From positions 627,270-691,269 of the forward strand of contig NZ_FMCQ01000001.1 in the NCBI RefSeq assembly GCF_900091605.1: a DNA stretch of 64,000 nucleotides, in the 5' to 3' direction. Each line of letters starts with the position of its first letter. Position 1 is the stretch's first letter. Below are positions 17,645 through 26,994 of this stretch, in pieces. The position numbers and the translations under genes were made by a program. The stretch comes from Micromonospora tulbaghiae (GTDB taxonomy: Bacteria; Actinomycetota; Actinomycetes; Mycobacteriales; Micromonosporaceae). The notes beneath the pieces were generated by a model that ran no database searches, had not been told where the DNA came from, and saw only the letters and a list, made by a program, of their open reading frames with translations.

Positions 17645-17917
17645 CGTCGTATTGGCCGCGCCATATATCAGATTTCTTCGCATAACACAGTTACGAAGAT
17701 CATCGAGACACGGTGCCCCCTCGGTGTGACCCTCGCCACGCCGGAGGGCTACAGTACGCGGGTTGTCAGCAAGTGATCCCGTCCCGTAGCCAGCGGGAAG
17801 GGGAGTTCATCGCTGGTCCGCCGGGGTGGGTTGGCGCGCGCTTGCGAGTCCGCATCCAGGCGTCGGCCCGTGCGTCTCCACGAGCCGACGCGAGTTGTTC
17901 GGTACAGGAGGACATAG
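17645..17917 (+). promoter_or_regulatory. A/T-rich leader and promoter region of hppA
   Basis: After the terminator comes an unusually A/T-rich island (about 17650-17705), including CCATATATCAGATTT and CATAACACAGTTACGAAG. It is the probable promoter of the pyrophosphatase gene. The remaining 200 bases are a long leader with no gene. The ribosome-binding site is ACAGGAGG just before ATG 17918. I could not fix exact -35/-10 boxes. Confidence 0.45.
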
Positions 17918-20266
17918 ATGTCCGGGACCTTGGCCGCCGACGGCGGCGCACTGTCCCTTACCGGAGCCAACGTGACGTACGTCGTCATCGCCGCGGTCAT
18001 CGCGCTGGTGGCGCTCGTCTTCGCGGCCGCCCTCACCAGGGCGGTCCTGGCGGCCGGTAAGGGAACCACCAACATGCAGGAGATCTCCGGCGCGGTGCAG
18101 GAGGGCGCGTCGGCGTACCTGCTGCGACAGTTCCGCACGCTGGCGATCTTCGTGGTGGTCGCCGTCGTGCTGCTCTTCCTGCTGCCGGTGCACGACACCG
18201 ACGGCAACGAAACGCTCGTGAAGGTCGGCCGCTCGGCGTTCTTCGTGGTGGGTGCGCTGTTCAGCGCGTTCATCGGCGGCGCCGGCATGTGGCTGGCCAC
18301 CCGCGCCAACCTGCGGGTGGCGGCGGCCGCGCGGGAGCGAGAAGGCGGCCGTGAGGGCGCCATGAAGATCGCCTTCCGCACGGGCGGCGTGGTCGGCTTC
18401 CTCACCGTCGGCCTCGGCCTGTTCGGTGCGGCGCTGGTCGTGCTGATCTTCCGGGGCGACGCCCCGACCGTGCTGGAGGGCTTCGGCTTCGGCGCCGCGC
18501 TGCTCGCCATGTTCATGCGGGTCGGCGGCGGCATCTTCACCAAGGCCGCCGACGTCGGCGCCGACCTGGTCGGCAAGGTCGAGCAGGGCATCCCGGAGGA
18601 CGACCCGCGCAACGCCGCCACCATCGCCGACAACGTGGGCGACAACGTCGGCGACTGCGCCGGCATGGCCGCCGACCTGTTCGAGTCGTACGCGGTCACG
18701 CTCGTCGCGGCGCTGATCCTCGGCCGGGCCGCGTTCGGCGAGACCGGCCTGGTCTTCCCGCTGATCATCTCCACCATCGGCGTGCTGGTCGCGATCGTCG
18801 GCGTCTTCATCACCCGGCTGCGCGCCAGCGACCGCAGCGGCCTGACCGCGATCAACCGGGCCTTCTACCTGTCCGCGCTGATCGCCGCGGTGCTCGTCGC
18901 GATCGCCGCGTTCGCGTACCTGCCGGCCACGTTCGCCGAGCTGGAGGGCGGGCTGACCGACGTCGACCGCAACCCGCGGCTGGTGGCCATCGGCGCGGTG
19001 GTGATCGGTATCGTGCTGGCCGCCGCGATCCAGGCGCTCACCGGCTACTTCACCGAGACCAACCGGCGTCCGGTGCAGGACATCGGCAAGAGCTCGCAGA
19101 CCGGCGCGGCCACCGTCATCCTCGCCGGCATCAGCGTCGGCCTGGAGTCGGCCGTCTACTCGGCGCTGCTGATCGCCGCCGGCGTGTTCGGCGCGTTCCT
19201 GCTCGGTGGCAGCTCGATCACGCTGTCGCTGTTCGCCGTCGCGCTGGCCGGTACCGGCCTTCTGACCACCGTCGGCGTCATCGTCGCGATGGACACGTTC
19301 GGCCCGATCTCGGACAACGCGCAGGGCGTGGCCGAGATGTCCGGCGACATCGACGAGCACGGCGCGCGGACGCTCACCGAGCTGGACGCCGTCGGCAACA
19401 CCACCAAGGCGATCACCAAGGGCATCGCGATCGCCACGGCGGTGCTGGCCGCCACGGCGCTGTTCGGCTCGTACACCGACACGCTGCGCTCCGCCTACGA
19501 GGACGCGGGCGTGGGCGACGTCGGGAACGAGATCCTGAACTCGCTCAACGTGTCCAACCCGCGCAACCTGGTCGGCCTGATCATCGGCGCCGCTGTGGTC
19601 TTCCTCTTCTCCGGCCTGGCCATCAACGCGGTCTCCCGCTCCGCCGGGGCCGTGGTGATGGAGGTACGCCGCCAGTTCCGCGAGCTGCCCGGCATCATGG
19701 ACCGCACCCAGCGGCCCGAGTACGGCAAGGTCGTGGACATCTGCACCCGGGACGCGCAGCGCGAGCTGATGACCCCCGGTCTGCTGGCGATCCTGGCCCC
19801 GATCGCTGTCGGCTTCGGCCTCGGCCCGGGCGCGCTGGCCGCGTACCTGGCCGGCGCGATCGGCGCGGGCACGCTGATGGCGGTGTTCCTGGCCAACTCC
19901 GGTGGCGCCTGGGACAACGCCAAGAAGCTGGTGGAGGACGGCGCGTACGGCGGCAAGGGCTCCGACGCGCACGCCGCCACGGTCATCGGCGACACCGTCG
20001 GCGACCCGTTCAAGGACACCGCCGGCCCGGCGATCAACCCGCTGCTCAAGGTGATGAACCTGGTCTCGCTGCTGATCGCCCCGGCCGTGGTGGCCTGGAG
20101 CGTGGGCGACGACAAGAACAACCCGCTGCGCATCACGATCGCCGTGGTGGCCGCGCTGATCATCGCGGCCTCTGTGGTGTTCAGCAAGCGCAAGGGTGTG
20201 GCGATGTCCGACTCGGACAGCGGCGCCGGCACCCCGGACCAGCGTCCGGAGACGGTGAACGCCTGA
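17918..20266 (+). CDS. hppA: Membrane-bound proton-translocating pyrophosphatase
   Basis: This 782-residue protein with about 16 membrane helices couples pyrophosphate hydrolysis to proton export. The signature DVGADLVGKVEQGIPEDDPRN and the following DNVGDNVGDCAGMAADL hold the acidic substrate- and Mg-binding residues. A second acidic cluster near the end reads GDTVGDPFKDTAGPAINPLLK. The sequence GNTTKAITKG has Lys where K+-dependent enzymes have Ala, which marks the K+-independent class. Length is normal. It stands alone with its own leader and terminator and follows the bldG pair, as in other actinomycetes. Confidence 0.96.
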   Translation: MSGTLAADGGALSLTGANVTYVVIAAVIALVALVFAAALTRAVLAAGKGTTNMQEISGAVQEGASAYLLRQFRTLAIFVVVAVVLLFLLPVHDTDGNETLVKVGRSAFFVVGALFSAFIGGAGMWLATRANLRVAAAAREREGGREGAMKIAFRTGGVVGFLTVGLGLFGAALVVLIFRGDAPTVLEGFGFGAALLAMFMRVGGGIFTKAADVGADLVGKVEQGIPEDDPRNAATIADNVGDNVGDCAGMAADLFESYAVTLVAALILGRAAFGETGLVFPLIISTIGVLVAIVGVFITRLRASDRSGLTAINRAFYLSALIAAVLVAIAAFAYLPATFAELEGGLTDVDRNPRLVAIGAVVIGIVLAAAIQALTGYFTETNRRPVQDIGKSSQTGAATVILAGISVGLESAVYSALLIAAGVFGAFLLGGSSITLSLFAVALAGTGLLTTVGVIVAMDTFGPISDNAQGVAEMSGDIDEHGARTLTELDAVGNTTKAITKGIAIATAVLAATALFGSYTDTLRSAYEDAGVGDVGNEILNSLNVSNPRNLVGLIIGAAVVFLFSGLAINAVSRSAGAVVMEVRRQFRELPGIMDRTQRPEYGKVVDICTRDAQRELMTPGLLAILAPIAVGFGLGPGALAAYLAGAIGAGTLMAVFLANSGGAWDNAKKLVEDGAYGGKGSDAHAATVIGDTVGDPFKDTAGPAINPLLKVMNLVSLLIAPAVVAWSVGDDKNNPLRITIAVVAALIIAASVVFSKRKGVAMSDSDSGAGTPDQRPETVNA

Positions 20267-20277
20267 TCGCACGTGAC

Positions 20278-20309
20278 GGTTCCCGGCCGGCCCCGGCCGG
20301 CCGGGAACC
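20278..20309 (+). terminator. hppA hairpin terminator
   Basis: GGTTCCCGGCCGG pairs perfectly with CCGGCCGGGAACC around CCCCGG, 11 bases after the hppA stop. The 13-bp GC-rich stem is a strong intrinsic-type terminator; no long T run follows, as is usual in high-GC actinobacteria. Confidence 0.78.
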
Positions 20310-20367
20310 CCGTGCCCGGCAAACCTGACCGGTGGCGGTTCGGCCCGGAGGTCGTACGCTGCTTCGC

Positions 20368-20910
20368 ATGCGTACGCGCCGGGCGGCAACCGCCGGAAAG
20401 CTCACGGTGGTCCTGGCCACGCTGGTCCTCGTCGTCACCGGGTGCGGCGGCGGTCCCAGCCCCCGGGTCTGGGCCGCGTCGGTGTGCCAGGCGCTGACCC
20501 CGTGGCGCGCGGAGATCTCGAAGCTGACCAGCAGCACCCAGCAGCAGATGACCGCGCAGACGACTCCGCCGCAGGCCAAGGAGAACCTGGTCCGGCTCTT
20601 CGCCGGCGCCGAGCAGGCCAGTGAGACGGCCCGGCGCAAGGTCGAGGAGGCGGGCGTGCCCGAGGCCGAGCGCGGCGAAGAGGTGTCCGCCGGGTTCCTG
20701 GGGTCGCTGAGCAAGATGCGCGACGCCTACGGCCGGGCCCGGGACACCGTAGACCGGCTCGACACCGCCCAGGCCGGTCCGTTCTACGACGGCGTGCGCG
20801 CCGCCGTGGACACGCTCAACAAGGAGTACGACGCGAGCGCGCTGGACACCAGCAAGCTCAACTCGACCGAGCTGAAAGAGGCCTTCGACGAGGTCCCGGA
20901 GTGTCGCTGA
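20368..20910 (+). CDS. Putative lipoprotein of unknown function
   Basis: From ATG 20368 the protein has 180 residues. A basic start MRTRRAATAGK and a hydrophobic helix end in LVLVVTGC, a good lipobox with Cys at about 28, so it should be lipid-anchored outside the membrane. The mature part is helical and charged: QALTPWRAEISKLTSSTQQQ, then repeated Glu/Lys/Ala helices. It ends in VPECR, giving a Cys that could pair with Cys 47 of SVCQAL. A four-helix-like solute-independent fold is likely. It overlaps the next gene by 10 bases. No function is recognised. Confidence 0.72.
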   Translation: MRTRRAATAGKLTVVLATLVLVVTGCGGGPSPRVWAASVCQALTPWRAEISKLTSSTQQQMTAQTTPPQAKENLVRLFAGAEQASETARRKVEEAGVPEAERGEEVSAGFLGSLSKMRDAYGRARDTVDRLDTAQAGPFYDGVRAAVDTLNKEYDASALDTSKLNSTELKEAFDEVPECR

Positions 20911-21509
20911 CCCCTCCCACCCCGAAACCGGCCCGCCAGCCCTCGCTGTTCTCCACCGAGGCGGCCGATCCCGCGCTGGCGGATCTCGCCGGCCTGCTCG
21001 CCGGGCCGGGTGAGGTGGGGCGGATGGGCGGCACGGCGCGGATCTCCGTGGTGGTCGACGCCGCCTGGCGGGTGCACGTGCTGGTGGCGGAGCTGGGGGC
21101 CCGGGGCGTGCCGGCCAGCTGGGAGCCGACCGAGGACGGGCGGCACCGGGTGCGGACCGCGTACACGAGCATGCTGGCGCCGCTCGCGCGGGCCTGGCTG
21201 CGCGGCGCGGCGAAGCGGCCGCCGCCCCGCTTCCACCTGGACGGGCGGCGGCTGCGGCTCTGGGCGGCGGCCGCCGGCACGGCCGAGCCGGCCGGGTTCC
21301 GGCTGCGGCTCGGACCGGCCGACGAGCAGTCCTGGCCGGTGGTCCGCGCCGCGCTGGCGGCGGTGGGCCTGCCGGCCGCGTTCGTCGAGCCGGACGAGGG
21401 CGGGCCCGCGTTCCGGATCGGCGGACGGCGGATGTCGCGGCTCGCGGAGCTGGTGGGGGAACGGCCGGCAGCGGCGCCGGTGACGGACTGGCCGGGGCCG
21501 CGGAGCTGA
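20901..21509 (+). CDS. Conserved-looking actinobacterial protein upstream of topA, unknown function
   Basis: The GTG at 20901 lies inside the end of the lipoprotein gene, so the two are likely translated together. The 202-residue protein begins with a short disordered segment containing PARQPSLFSTEAADP. It then has ISVVVDAAWRVHVLVAELGARG and HRVRTAYTSMLAPLARAWLRGAAK, and ends with a basic helix and Pro-rich tail. The VVVDAAWRV strand and basic R-rich helices suggest a small alpha/beta domain. I cannot assign a family. High third-position G/C and tight spacing show it is a real gene. Confidence 0.65.
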   Translation: MSLTPPTPKPARQPSLFSTEAADPALADLAGLLAGPGEVGRMGGTARISVVVDAAWRVHVLVAELGARGVPASWEPTEDGRHRVRTAYTSMLAPLARAWLRGAAKRPPPRFHLDGRRLRLWAAAAGTAEPAGFRLRLGPADEQSWPVVRAALAAVGLPAAFVEPDEGGPAFRIGGRRMSRLAELVGERPAAAPVTDWPGPRS

Positions 21510-21776
21510 CGCCGCTGTCCGAAGCCGGACACCCGGCGAGGGCTCCGCCGGCGGTACGCGATCGTCACAGTGACCGGCCTGCTGCCCTACCCACGGTGTA
21601 CCGTGACGCCGTCCGGCAGGGTGCGGCCGGCGGTCGCCGGGAGGGCGGCCCGTTTGCCGCCCACGAAACCCGGAACGCGGACGGCGCGTTACGTTGGACA
21701 TCCGGACCGCCTCTGGTCCGGGTGGCGCAACACGGCCCGAAGCGGGCATGGCGTAGGAGTGAGGTCGGGGAGAGAC

Positions 21777-24587
21777 GTGCCGAGCAACGCTGGAACCACC
21801 CGTCTGGTCATCGTCGAGTCACCGGCGAAGGCCAAGACGATCTCGGGCTACCTCGGCCCGGGGTACGTCGTGGAGGCCAGCTTCGGCCACGTCCGGGACC
21901 TGCCCCGCAACGCCGCCGACGTCCCGGCGAAGTACAAGGGTGAGCCGTGGGCGCGCCTCGGCGTCGACGTCGACAACGGCTTCCAGGCGCTCTACGTGGT
22001 CTCGCCCGACCGTAAGCAGCAGATCAGCAAGCTGGTGAAGCTGGCCAAGGAGGTCGACGAGATCTTCCTGGCGACGGACGAGGACCGCGAGGGCGAGGCC
22101 ATCGCCTGGCACCTGGTGGAGACGCTCAAGCCCAAGGTGCCGGTCAAGCGGATGGTCTTCCACGAGATCACCAAGCCGGCCATCCAGGCCGCCGTGGCGA
22201 ACCCCCGGGAGATCGACCGCGACCTGGTCGACGCCCAGGAGGCGCGGCGCATCCTCGACCGCCTCTACGGGTACGAGGTCTCGCCGGTGCTGTGGAAGAA
22301 GGTCATGCCGAAGCTGTCGGCGGGCCGGGTGCAGTCCGTGGCGACGCGGATCGTGGTCGAGCGGGAGCGCCAGCGGATGGCGTTCCGCACCGCCGAGTAC
22401 TGGGACATCCTGGCCACGCTCGCGGTGGCGAAGCCGGGCGAGGGCCCGCGTACGTTCAACGCCACGCTCGTCGCGCTGGGCGGCGACCGGATCGCCACCG
22501 GCAAGGACTTCGAGCCGACCACCGGCAAGGTCCGGCCCGGCGCGGGCGTGGTGCACCTGGACGAGGGTGGGGCCCGGGGACTCGCGGCCCGCCTGGCCGA
22601 CCGGCCGTTCACCGTCACGCGGGTCGAGGAGAAGCCCTACCGCCGCCGCCCGTACGCGCCGTTCATCACCTCCACGCTCCAGCAGGAGGCGGCCCGCAAG
22701 ATGCGGTTCTCGTCGCAGCAGACGATGCGCACCGCGCAGCGCCTGTACGAGAACGGCTACATCACCTACATGCGTACAGACTCGGTCAACCTGTCCGAGA
22801 CGGCCATCACGGCGGCCCGCCGGCAGATCGTCGAGCTGTACGGCGAGCGCAGCGTGCCGCCGGAGCCGCGCCGCTACACCGGCAAGGTGAAGAACGCGCA
22901 GGAGGCGCACGAGGCGATCCGCCCCGCGGGCGACAACTTCCGCACCCCGGGCGAGGTGGCCAAGGAGCTGTCCGCCGAGGAGTTCAAGCTCTACGAGCTG
23001 ATCTGGCGGCGCACCATCGCCTCGCAGATGACCGACGCGGTCGGCTCCAGCGTGTCGGTGCGCATCCGCGCCGTCTCCTCCGCCCAGGAGGAGGCCGACT
23101 TCGGCGCGACCGGCAAGACCATCACCGACCCGGGCTTCCTGCGCGCGTACGTCGAGTCCAGCGACGACGAGAACGCCGAGGCCGAGGACGCCGAGCGGCG
23201 GCTGCCCACGCTGGTCAAGGACCAGCCGCTGACCGCCGACGAGCTGGCCGCGCAGGGCCACCACACCCAGCCGCCCTCCCGCTACACCGAGGCGTCGCTG
23301 GTCAAGGCGCTCGAAGAGCTGGGCATCGGCCGGCCCTCCACGTACGCGTCGATCATGCAGACGATCCAGGATCGCGGGTACGTGGTGAAGCGCGGCCAGG
23401 CGATGATCCCGTCGTTCCTGGCGTTCGCGGTGATCGGGCTGATGGAGCGGCACTACCCGCGCCTGATCGACTACGACTTCACCGCCAGCATGGAGAACGA
23501 GCTGGACGAGATCGCCGGTGGTGACCACGCCGCCGTCGACTTCCTGACTTCCTTCTACTTCGGCAGCACCAACGGCACCGGCGACCAGGCCATCGCGCAC
23601 GCCGGCGGCCTGAAGAAGCTGGTCACCGAGAACCTCAGCGAGATCGACGCGCGCAGCGTCAACTCGATCCCGCTGTTCACCGACGACGAGGGCCGCGAGG
23701 TCGTCGTCCGGGTCGGCCGGTACGGGCCGTACCTCCAGCGGGCGCTGCCCGGCGAGCAGCAGGTGCCGACGCTGGCGGCCTCGGGTGAGGGCGAGGAGAG
23801 CGGCTCGCAGGGTGACCGGGCACCGATCCCGGAGGGCCTGGCGCCGGACGAGCTGACGCCGGAGAAGGTGCACGAGCTGTTCCTGGGCGGCGGCGGTGAG
23901 CGCAAGCTCGGCGACGACCCGTCGACCGGCGAGCCGATCCTGCTCAAGTCCGGCCGGTTCGGCCCGTACGTGGCAAGCGGTGAGCGCAAGTCGTCGCTGC
24001 TGCGCTCGCAGACGCCGGACAGCCTCACCCTGGAGCAGGCGTTGCAGCTGCTGCGCCTGCCCCGGCTGATCGGCGTGGCCCCGGACGGCGCCGAGGTCGT
24101 CGCCAACAACGGCCGCTACGGCCCGTACGTCAAGCGCGGTGACGATTTCCGTTCGCTGGACTCGGAAGACAAGATGTTCACCGTCACGCTGGACGAGGCG
24201 CTTGCGTTGCTGGCCGCCCCGAAGACGCGCCAGCGCCGGGCCGCCGCGCCGCCGCTGCGGGAGATGGGCAACGACCCGCTCACCGAGAAGCCGCTGGTGA
24301 TCAAGGACGGGCGCTTCGGGCCGTACGTGACCGACGGCGAGTTCAACGCGTCGCTGCGGCGCGGGCAGACGCCGGAGGAGCTGACGCTGGAGCAGGCGTC
24401 GGAGATGCTGGCCGAGAAGCGCGCGAAGGGTCCGGCCCCGAAGAAGAAGGCCGCGAAGAAGGCCGCCCCGGCCAAGAAGGCAACGGCCGCGAAGAAGACC
24501 ACGGCGGCGAAGAAGACCACGGCCGCGAAGAAGGCCCCCGCGAAGAAGGCGGCCCCCAAGAAGGCGACCTCAACCCCGAAGGAGTGA
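21777..24587 (+). CDS. topA: DNA topoisomerase I
   Basis: The GTG start at 21777 follows GGGGAGAGAC. The open frame runs 69 codons further up but is not coding-like. The 936-residue type IA enzyme begins TRLVIVESPAKAKTI (Toprim), has the acidic FLATDEDREGEAIAWHL, and the active-site Tyr 331 in ITYMRTDSVNLS. After the catalytic core come several GRFGPYV/GRYGPYV repeats in place of zinc fingers, then a Lys/Ala-rich tail (about 895-936) of AKKAA/AAKKTT units, typical of actinobacterial TopA and needed for DNA grip. It relaxes negative supercoils. Its TGA lies at the edge of a 48-bp palindrome. Confidence 0.96.
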   Translation: MPSNAGTTRLVIVESPAKAKTISGYLGPGYVVEASFGHVRDLPRNAADVPAKYKGEPWARLGVDVDNGFQALYVVSPDRKQQISKLVKLAKEVDEIFLATDEDREGEAIAWHLVETLKPKVPVKRMVFHEITKPAIQAAVANPREIDRDLVDAQEARRILDRLYGYEVSPVLWKKVMPKLSAGRVQSVATRIVVERERQRMAFRTAEYWDILATLAVAKPGEGPRTFNATLVALGGDRIATGKDFEPTTGKVRPGAGVVHLDEGGARGLAARLADRPFTVTRVEEKPYRRRPYAPFITSTLQQEAARKMRFSSQQTMRTAQRLYENGYITYMRTDSVNLSETAITAARRQIVELYGERSVPPEPRRYTGKVKNAQEAHEAIRPAGDNFRTPGEVAKELSAEEFKLYELIWRRTIASQMTDAVGSSVSVRIRAVSSAQEEADFGATGKTITDPGFLRAYVESSDDENAEAEDAERRLPTLVKDQPLTADELAAQGHHTQPPSRYTEASLVKALEELGIGRPSTYASIMQTIQDRGYVVKRGQAMIPSFLAFAVIGLMERHYPRLIDYDFTASMENELDEIAGGDHAAVDFLTSFYFGSTNGTGDQAIAHAGGLKKLVTENLSEIDARSVNSIPLFTDDEGREVVVRVGRYGPYLQRALPGEQQVPTLAASGEGEESGSQGDRAPIPEGLAPDELTPEKVHELFLGGGGERKLGDDPSTGEPILLKSGRFGPYVASGERKSSLLRSQTPDSLTLEQALQLLRLPRLIGVAPDGAEVVANNGRYGPYVKRGDDFRSLDSEDKMFTVTLDEALALLAAPKTRQRRAAAPPLREMGNDPLTEKPLVIKDGRFGPYVTDGEFNASLRRGQTPEELTLEQASEMLAEKRAKGPAPKKKAAKKAAPAKKATAAKKTTAAKKTTAAKKAPAKKAAPKKATSTPKE

Positions 24588-24633
24588 TCTTGGTACGGAA
24601 ACGCCCGTGGAGGGGCGGATCCGTACCAAGATC
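24586..24633. repeat. 48-bp palindrome A, filling the gap between topA and the nuclease gene
   Basis: GATCTTGGTACGGA and TCCGTACCAAGATC are 14-base perfect arms. After an unpaired internal patch, CGCCC and GGGCG form an inner stem. The element starts inside the topA stop (TGATC) and ends at the base before the TGA of the convergent nuclease gene, so it is the whole intergenic space. It can act as a two-way terminator. The first 21 bases are identical to palindrome B at 25617. Confidence 0.85.
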
Positions 24634-25560
24634 TCAGCCGGGCCAGCCTGCGTATCGCAGGGCGGCACGCAACTGGGTGATCACGCGGGTGGGGTCGTTG
24701 CGGACGGCCCAGGCGGGGAAGCGCAGGACCCGGTCACCGGTGGTCCAGACGTCGTTCTGCCGCTGCATGTCCGCCCAGGCGGTCTTCGGGTCGAAGTGCT
24801 GCCCACCGTCGATCTCGACGTGCACCCGCCATCGCTCGAACCAGACGTCCAGGTAGCGCCGCCGCCCGGTGGCGTCACGCCGGACGACCTGGAGGGACGG
24901 TTCGGGTAGCCCGGCCCGCCGGACGAGATCGAGGAAGTCGATTTCGGCGAGGGAGTGGGCGCCGCCGGCCGCGTCCGTGGCGGTCGCCAGGATCAGCCGG
25001 CGCCGACGTGCGCGAGGGAGCCGCTCCAGCACCCGGTGCAGGTCGTCGCCCCAGACCAGGCGTTGCTGGAAGCCTGCCGCGATGACAGCCCGTGCCTCCT
25101 CGTCGGTCGCCGCCCACTGCGCCGCGTCGACGAGTGAGCGGGCCGGCATGGTCCGGCGAGGTCGGCCGACCGCGAGCACGTCCTCCGACGGCAGCACTGT
25201 GGTGCGGTGGATCCGTACGCCGGGTGGTAGCGCCCGGGTCTGGTGCCGAGCCGGCAGCAGCAGATGGATCAGCCGGCTCTCGTAGCGTCTGAGTCCCCAG
25301 CACCGGGCCGCGGTGAGCCCGCCCAACGTCGCGGCCGGTCCAGCTGCCAGCACCGCGACCCAGCGTCGCTCCTCCGGGCCGACGGGACCGTCATGCGTGA
25401 CGTAGACCCTGGGGTGCACCTGCCGCCAGCGCCCGCTGGCGACGCGGTGGCGGATCGCCTTCTCGGACAGGAACCGCCGAGCCTGCGCCGCACCCAGCAC
25501 GCGCGCCTGACGGAAGAGCAACCAGCTCAATTCCCCTGCGTCGTCCCCCGGCATCTCCAC
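24634..25560 (-). CDS. AbiEi-like winged-helix plus DUF559 (PD-(D/E)XK-type) protein
   Basis: The 308-residue protein has an N-terminal winged helix with FLSEKAIRHRVASGRWRQV, a middle region with GGLTAARCWGLRRYE typical of AbiEi-like antitoxin/nuclease hybrids, and a C-terminal DUF559 domain (about 225-305). The latter shows YLDVWFERWRVHVEIDGGQH, with D and E-x-D in the nuclease core, and RVLRFPAWAVRNDP. DUF559 resembles Vsr mismatch endonucleases. Start is GTG 25560 (ATG two codons later is possible) after GGTGGGG. Such genes occur in many copies in Micromonospora relatives. It is bracketed by the two most similar palindromes of the window. Role unknown. Confidence 0.72.
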   Translation of the reverse strand: MEMPGDDAGELSWLLFRQARVLGAAQARRFLSEKAIRHRVASGRWRQVHPRVYVTHDGPVGPEERRWVAVLAAGPAATLGGLTAARCWGLRRYESRLIHLLLPARHQTRALPPGVRIHRTTVLPSEDVLAVGRPRRTMPARSLVDAAQWAATDEEARAVIAAGFQQRLVWGDDLHRVLERLPRARRRRLILATATDAAGGAHSLAEIDFLDLVRRAGLPEPSLQVVRRDATGRRRYLDVWFERWRVHVEIDGGQHFDPKTAWADMQRQNDVWTTGDRVLRFPAWAVRNDPTRVITQLRAALRYAGWPG

Positions 25561-25616
25561 ACCGGAAACCCCACCCGAAAAGCACCCGTCACGCTGCCCC
25601 TGTGGACAACCGTCGA

Positions 25617-25664
25617 GATCTTGGTACGGAAACGCCCCTCGAAGGGCGTCCTCGTACCAAGATC
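25617..25664. repeat. 48-bp palindrome B, upstream of the nuclease gene
   Basis: This is the same length as palindrome A and starts with the same 21 bases (GATCTTGGTACGGAAACGCCC); the last 11 bases GTACCAAGATC also match. The arms pair for 12 bases, then have a GAA/AGG mismatch patch, then ACGCCC pairs with GGGCGT. It lies one base from the TAA of the lactone oxidase gene and can serve as its terminator. Confidence 0.85.
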
Positions 25665-25665
25665 C

Positions 25666-26973
25666 TTAGATGCCCAGGACCTGACTCAGGTAGGGATTTT
25701 GGAAGATGCGGGACGGGTCCAGACGGGTGCGGACGGACTGGAAGTCCGCGAATCTGGGGTAGGCGGTAGCCAGCGACTCCGCGTCGCGCCAGTGCAGCTT
25801 GCCCCAGTGCGGCCGGCCGCCCAACTCGGTCGCCACCTGCTCGAACGCGCGGAAGTACGGCTCGTACGGCATGCCCACGTACTGGTGCACGGCGATGTAC
25901 GCGGAGTCCCGCCCGTACGAGTGGGACAGCCAGATGTCGTCGGCGGCGGTGAACCGCACCTCGACCGGGAACAGCACCTTGAACGGCAGGCGGTCCACGA
26001 TCCGGCGCAACTCGGCCAGCGCGGTGGGCAGCGCCTCGCGCGGCAGGCCGTACTCCATCTCCACGAAGCGGACCCGGCGCGGCGTGCAGAACACGCGGTC
26101 GGAGCGGCCGGTGTAGGTGCGTTCGGTGAGCGCGCGGGCGGAGACGGCGCTGATCCGGGGTGCGAGGGCGGGTACGGCCCGGCCGAGGCGGCAGGCGCCG
26201 GCGAAGACGGTGTTGGAGAGGAACTCGTCGTCCAGCCAGCCGCGCCAGCCGGGCAGTGGCTGGTCGTCGGCGGGTACCCGGTCGTTGGTCTTGACCTGAA
26301 CCCGGTCGGTGTACGGGAACCAGTAGAACTCGGCGTGGTCGTGCGCCTCGTACAGGCCGGGCAGGTCGTCGAGCACCTCGGCGAGCGGGGCCGGGCGTTC
26401 GTGCGCCCGCAGCACGAAGGCGTCCACGCAGCGCAGCGTGACCTCGACCAGCACGCCCACCGCGCCGAGCCCGACCCGGGCGGCGTCGAAGACGTCGCGG
26501 TTCTCCTCGGCCGAGCAGCGCAGCACCTCGCCGGTGCCGGTGACCAGCGTCAGCCCGGCCACGAAGGTGGACAGGCAGCCCAGCTTCGCCCCGGTGCCGT
26601 GGGTGCCGGTGGAGAGTGCCCCGGCGATGGTCTGGGCGTCGATGTCGCCGAGGTTCGGCATCGCGAGGCCGTGCCCGGCGAGCAGATCGTTGAGCGTGTG
26701 CAACGTCATCCCGGCCGGTACGGTGACCAAGCGGCGCGCCACATCGACCGTGACGTCCGTCTCCAGCGCGGCGAGGTCGATCCGGTGCCCGTCGGCGACG
26801 GCGGTGGCGGTGAACGAGTGGCCGCTGCCGGTGGCCCGGACGGTCCGGCCCGCCGCGGCGGCCTGGCGGACCGCCTCGACGACGTCGGAGACGCTACGCG
26901 GGCGCACGGTGAGGAGCGCGGTGCTGTGCTGGTTGCCGGCCCAGTTGGACCAGGTGGCGGTGGTACCGGTCAT
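25666..26973 (-). CDS. FAD-linked D-arabinono-1,4-lactone oxidase family protein
   Basis: ATG 26973 is preceded by GAGGAG nine bases away; six bases of further open frame are ignored. The 435-residue protein has an N-terminal FAD-binding domain with RATGSGHSFTATAVADG, where the His of SGHS is the covalent flavin site of VAO-type oxidases. Also present are NLGDIDAQTIAGALSTGTHGTG, and a C-terminal ALO domain with VEMEYGLPREALPTALAEL and GKLHWRDAESLATAYPRF. It would oxidise a sugar-1,4-lactone or polyol with oxygen or a dye acceptor. It is divergent from a TetR gene with a shared operator, so the repressor probably controls it. Substrate unknown. Confidence 0.85.
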   Translation of the reverse strand: MTGTTATWSNWAGNQHSTALLTVRPRSVSDVVEAVRQAAAAGRTVRATGSGHSFTATAVADGHRIDLAALETDVTVDVARRLVTVPAGMTLHTLNDLLAGHGLAMPNLGDIDAQTIAGALSTGTHGTGAKLGCLSTFVAGLTLVTGTGEVLRCSAEENRDVFDAARVGLGAVGVLVEVTLRCVDAFVLRAHERPAPLAEVLDDLPGLYEAHDHAEFYWFPYTDRVQVKTNDRVPADDQPLPGWRGWLDDEFLSNTVFAGACRLGRAVPALAPRISAVSARALTERTYTGRSDRVFCTPRRVRFVEMEYGLPREALPTALAELRRIVDRLPFKVLFPVEVRFTAADDIWLSHSYGRDSAYIAVHQYVGMPYEPYFRAFEQVATELGGRPHWGKLHWRDAESLATAYPRFADFQSVRTRLDPSRIFQNPYLSQVLGI

Positions 26974-26994
26974 CGCGGCCACTCCTCGACATGA

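Noticed and set aside
17807..20389. 860-codon open frame on the reverse strand
   Set aside because: It is antisense to hppA over its whole length, His/Asp/Gly-rich and without any domain: a shadow of G/C-rich codons.
21819..23873. 684-codon reverse frame
   Set aside because: Antisense to topA, with no motif or ribosome-binding site.
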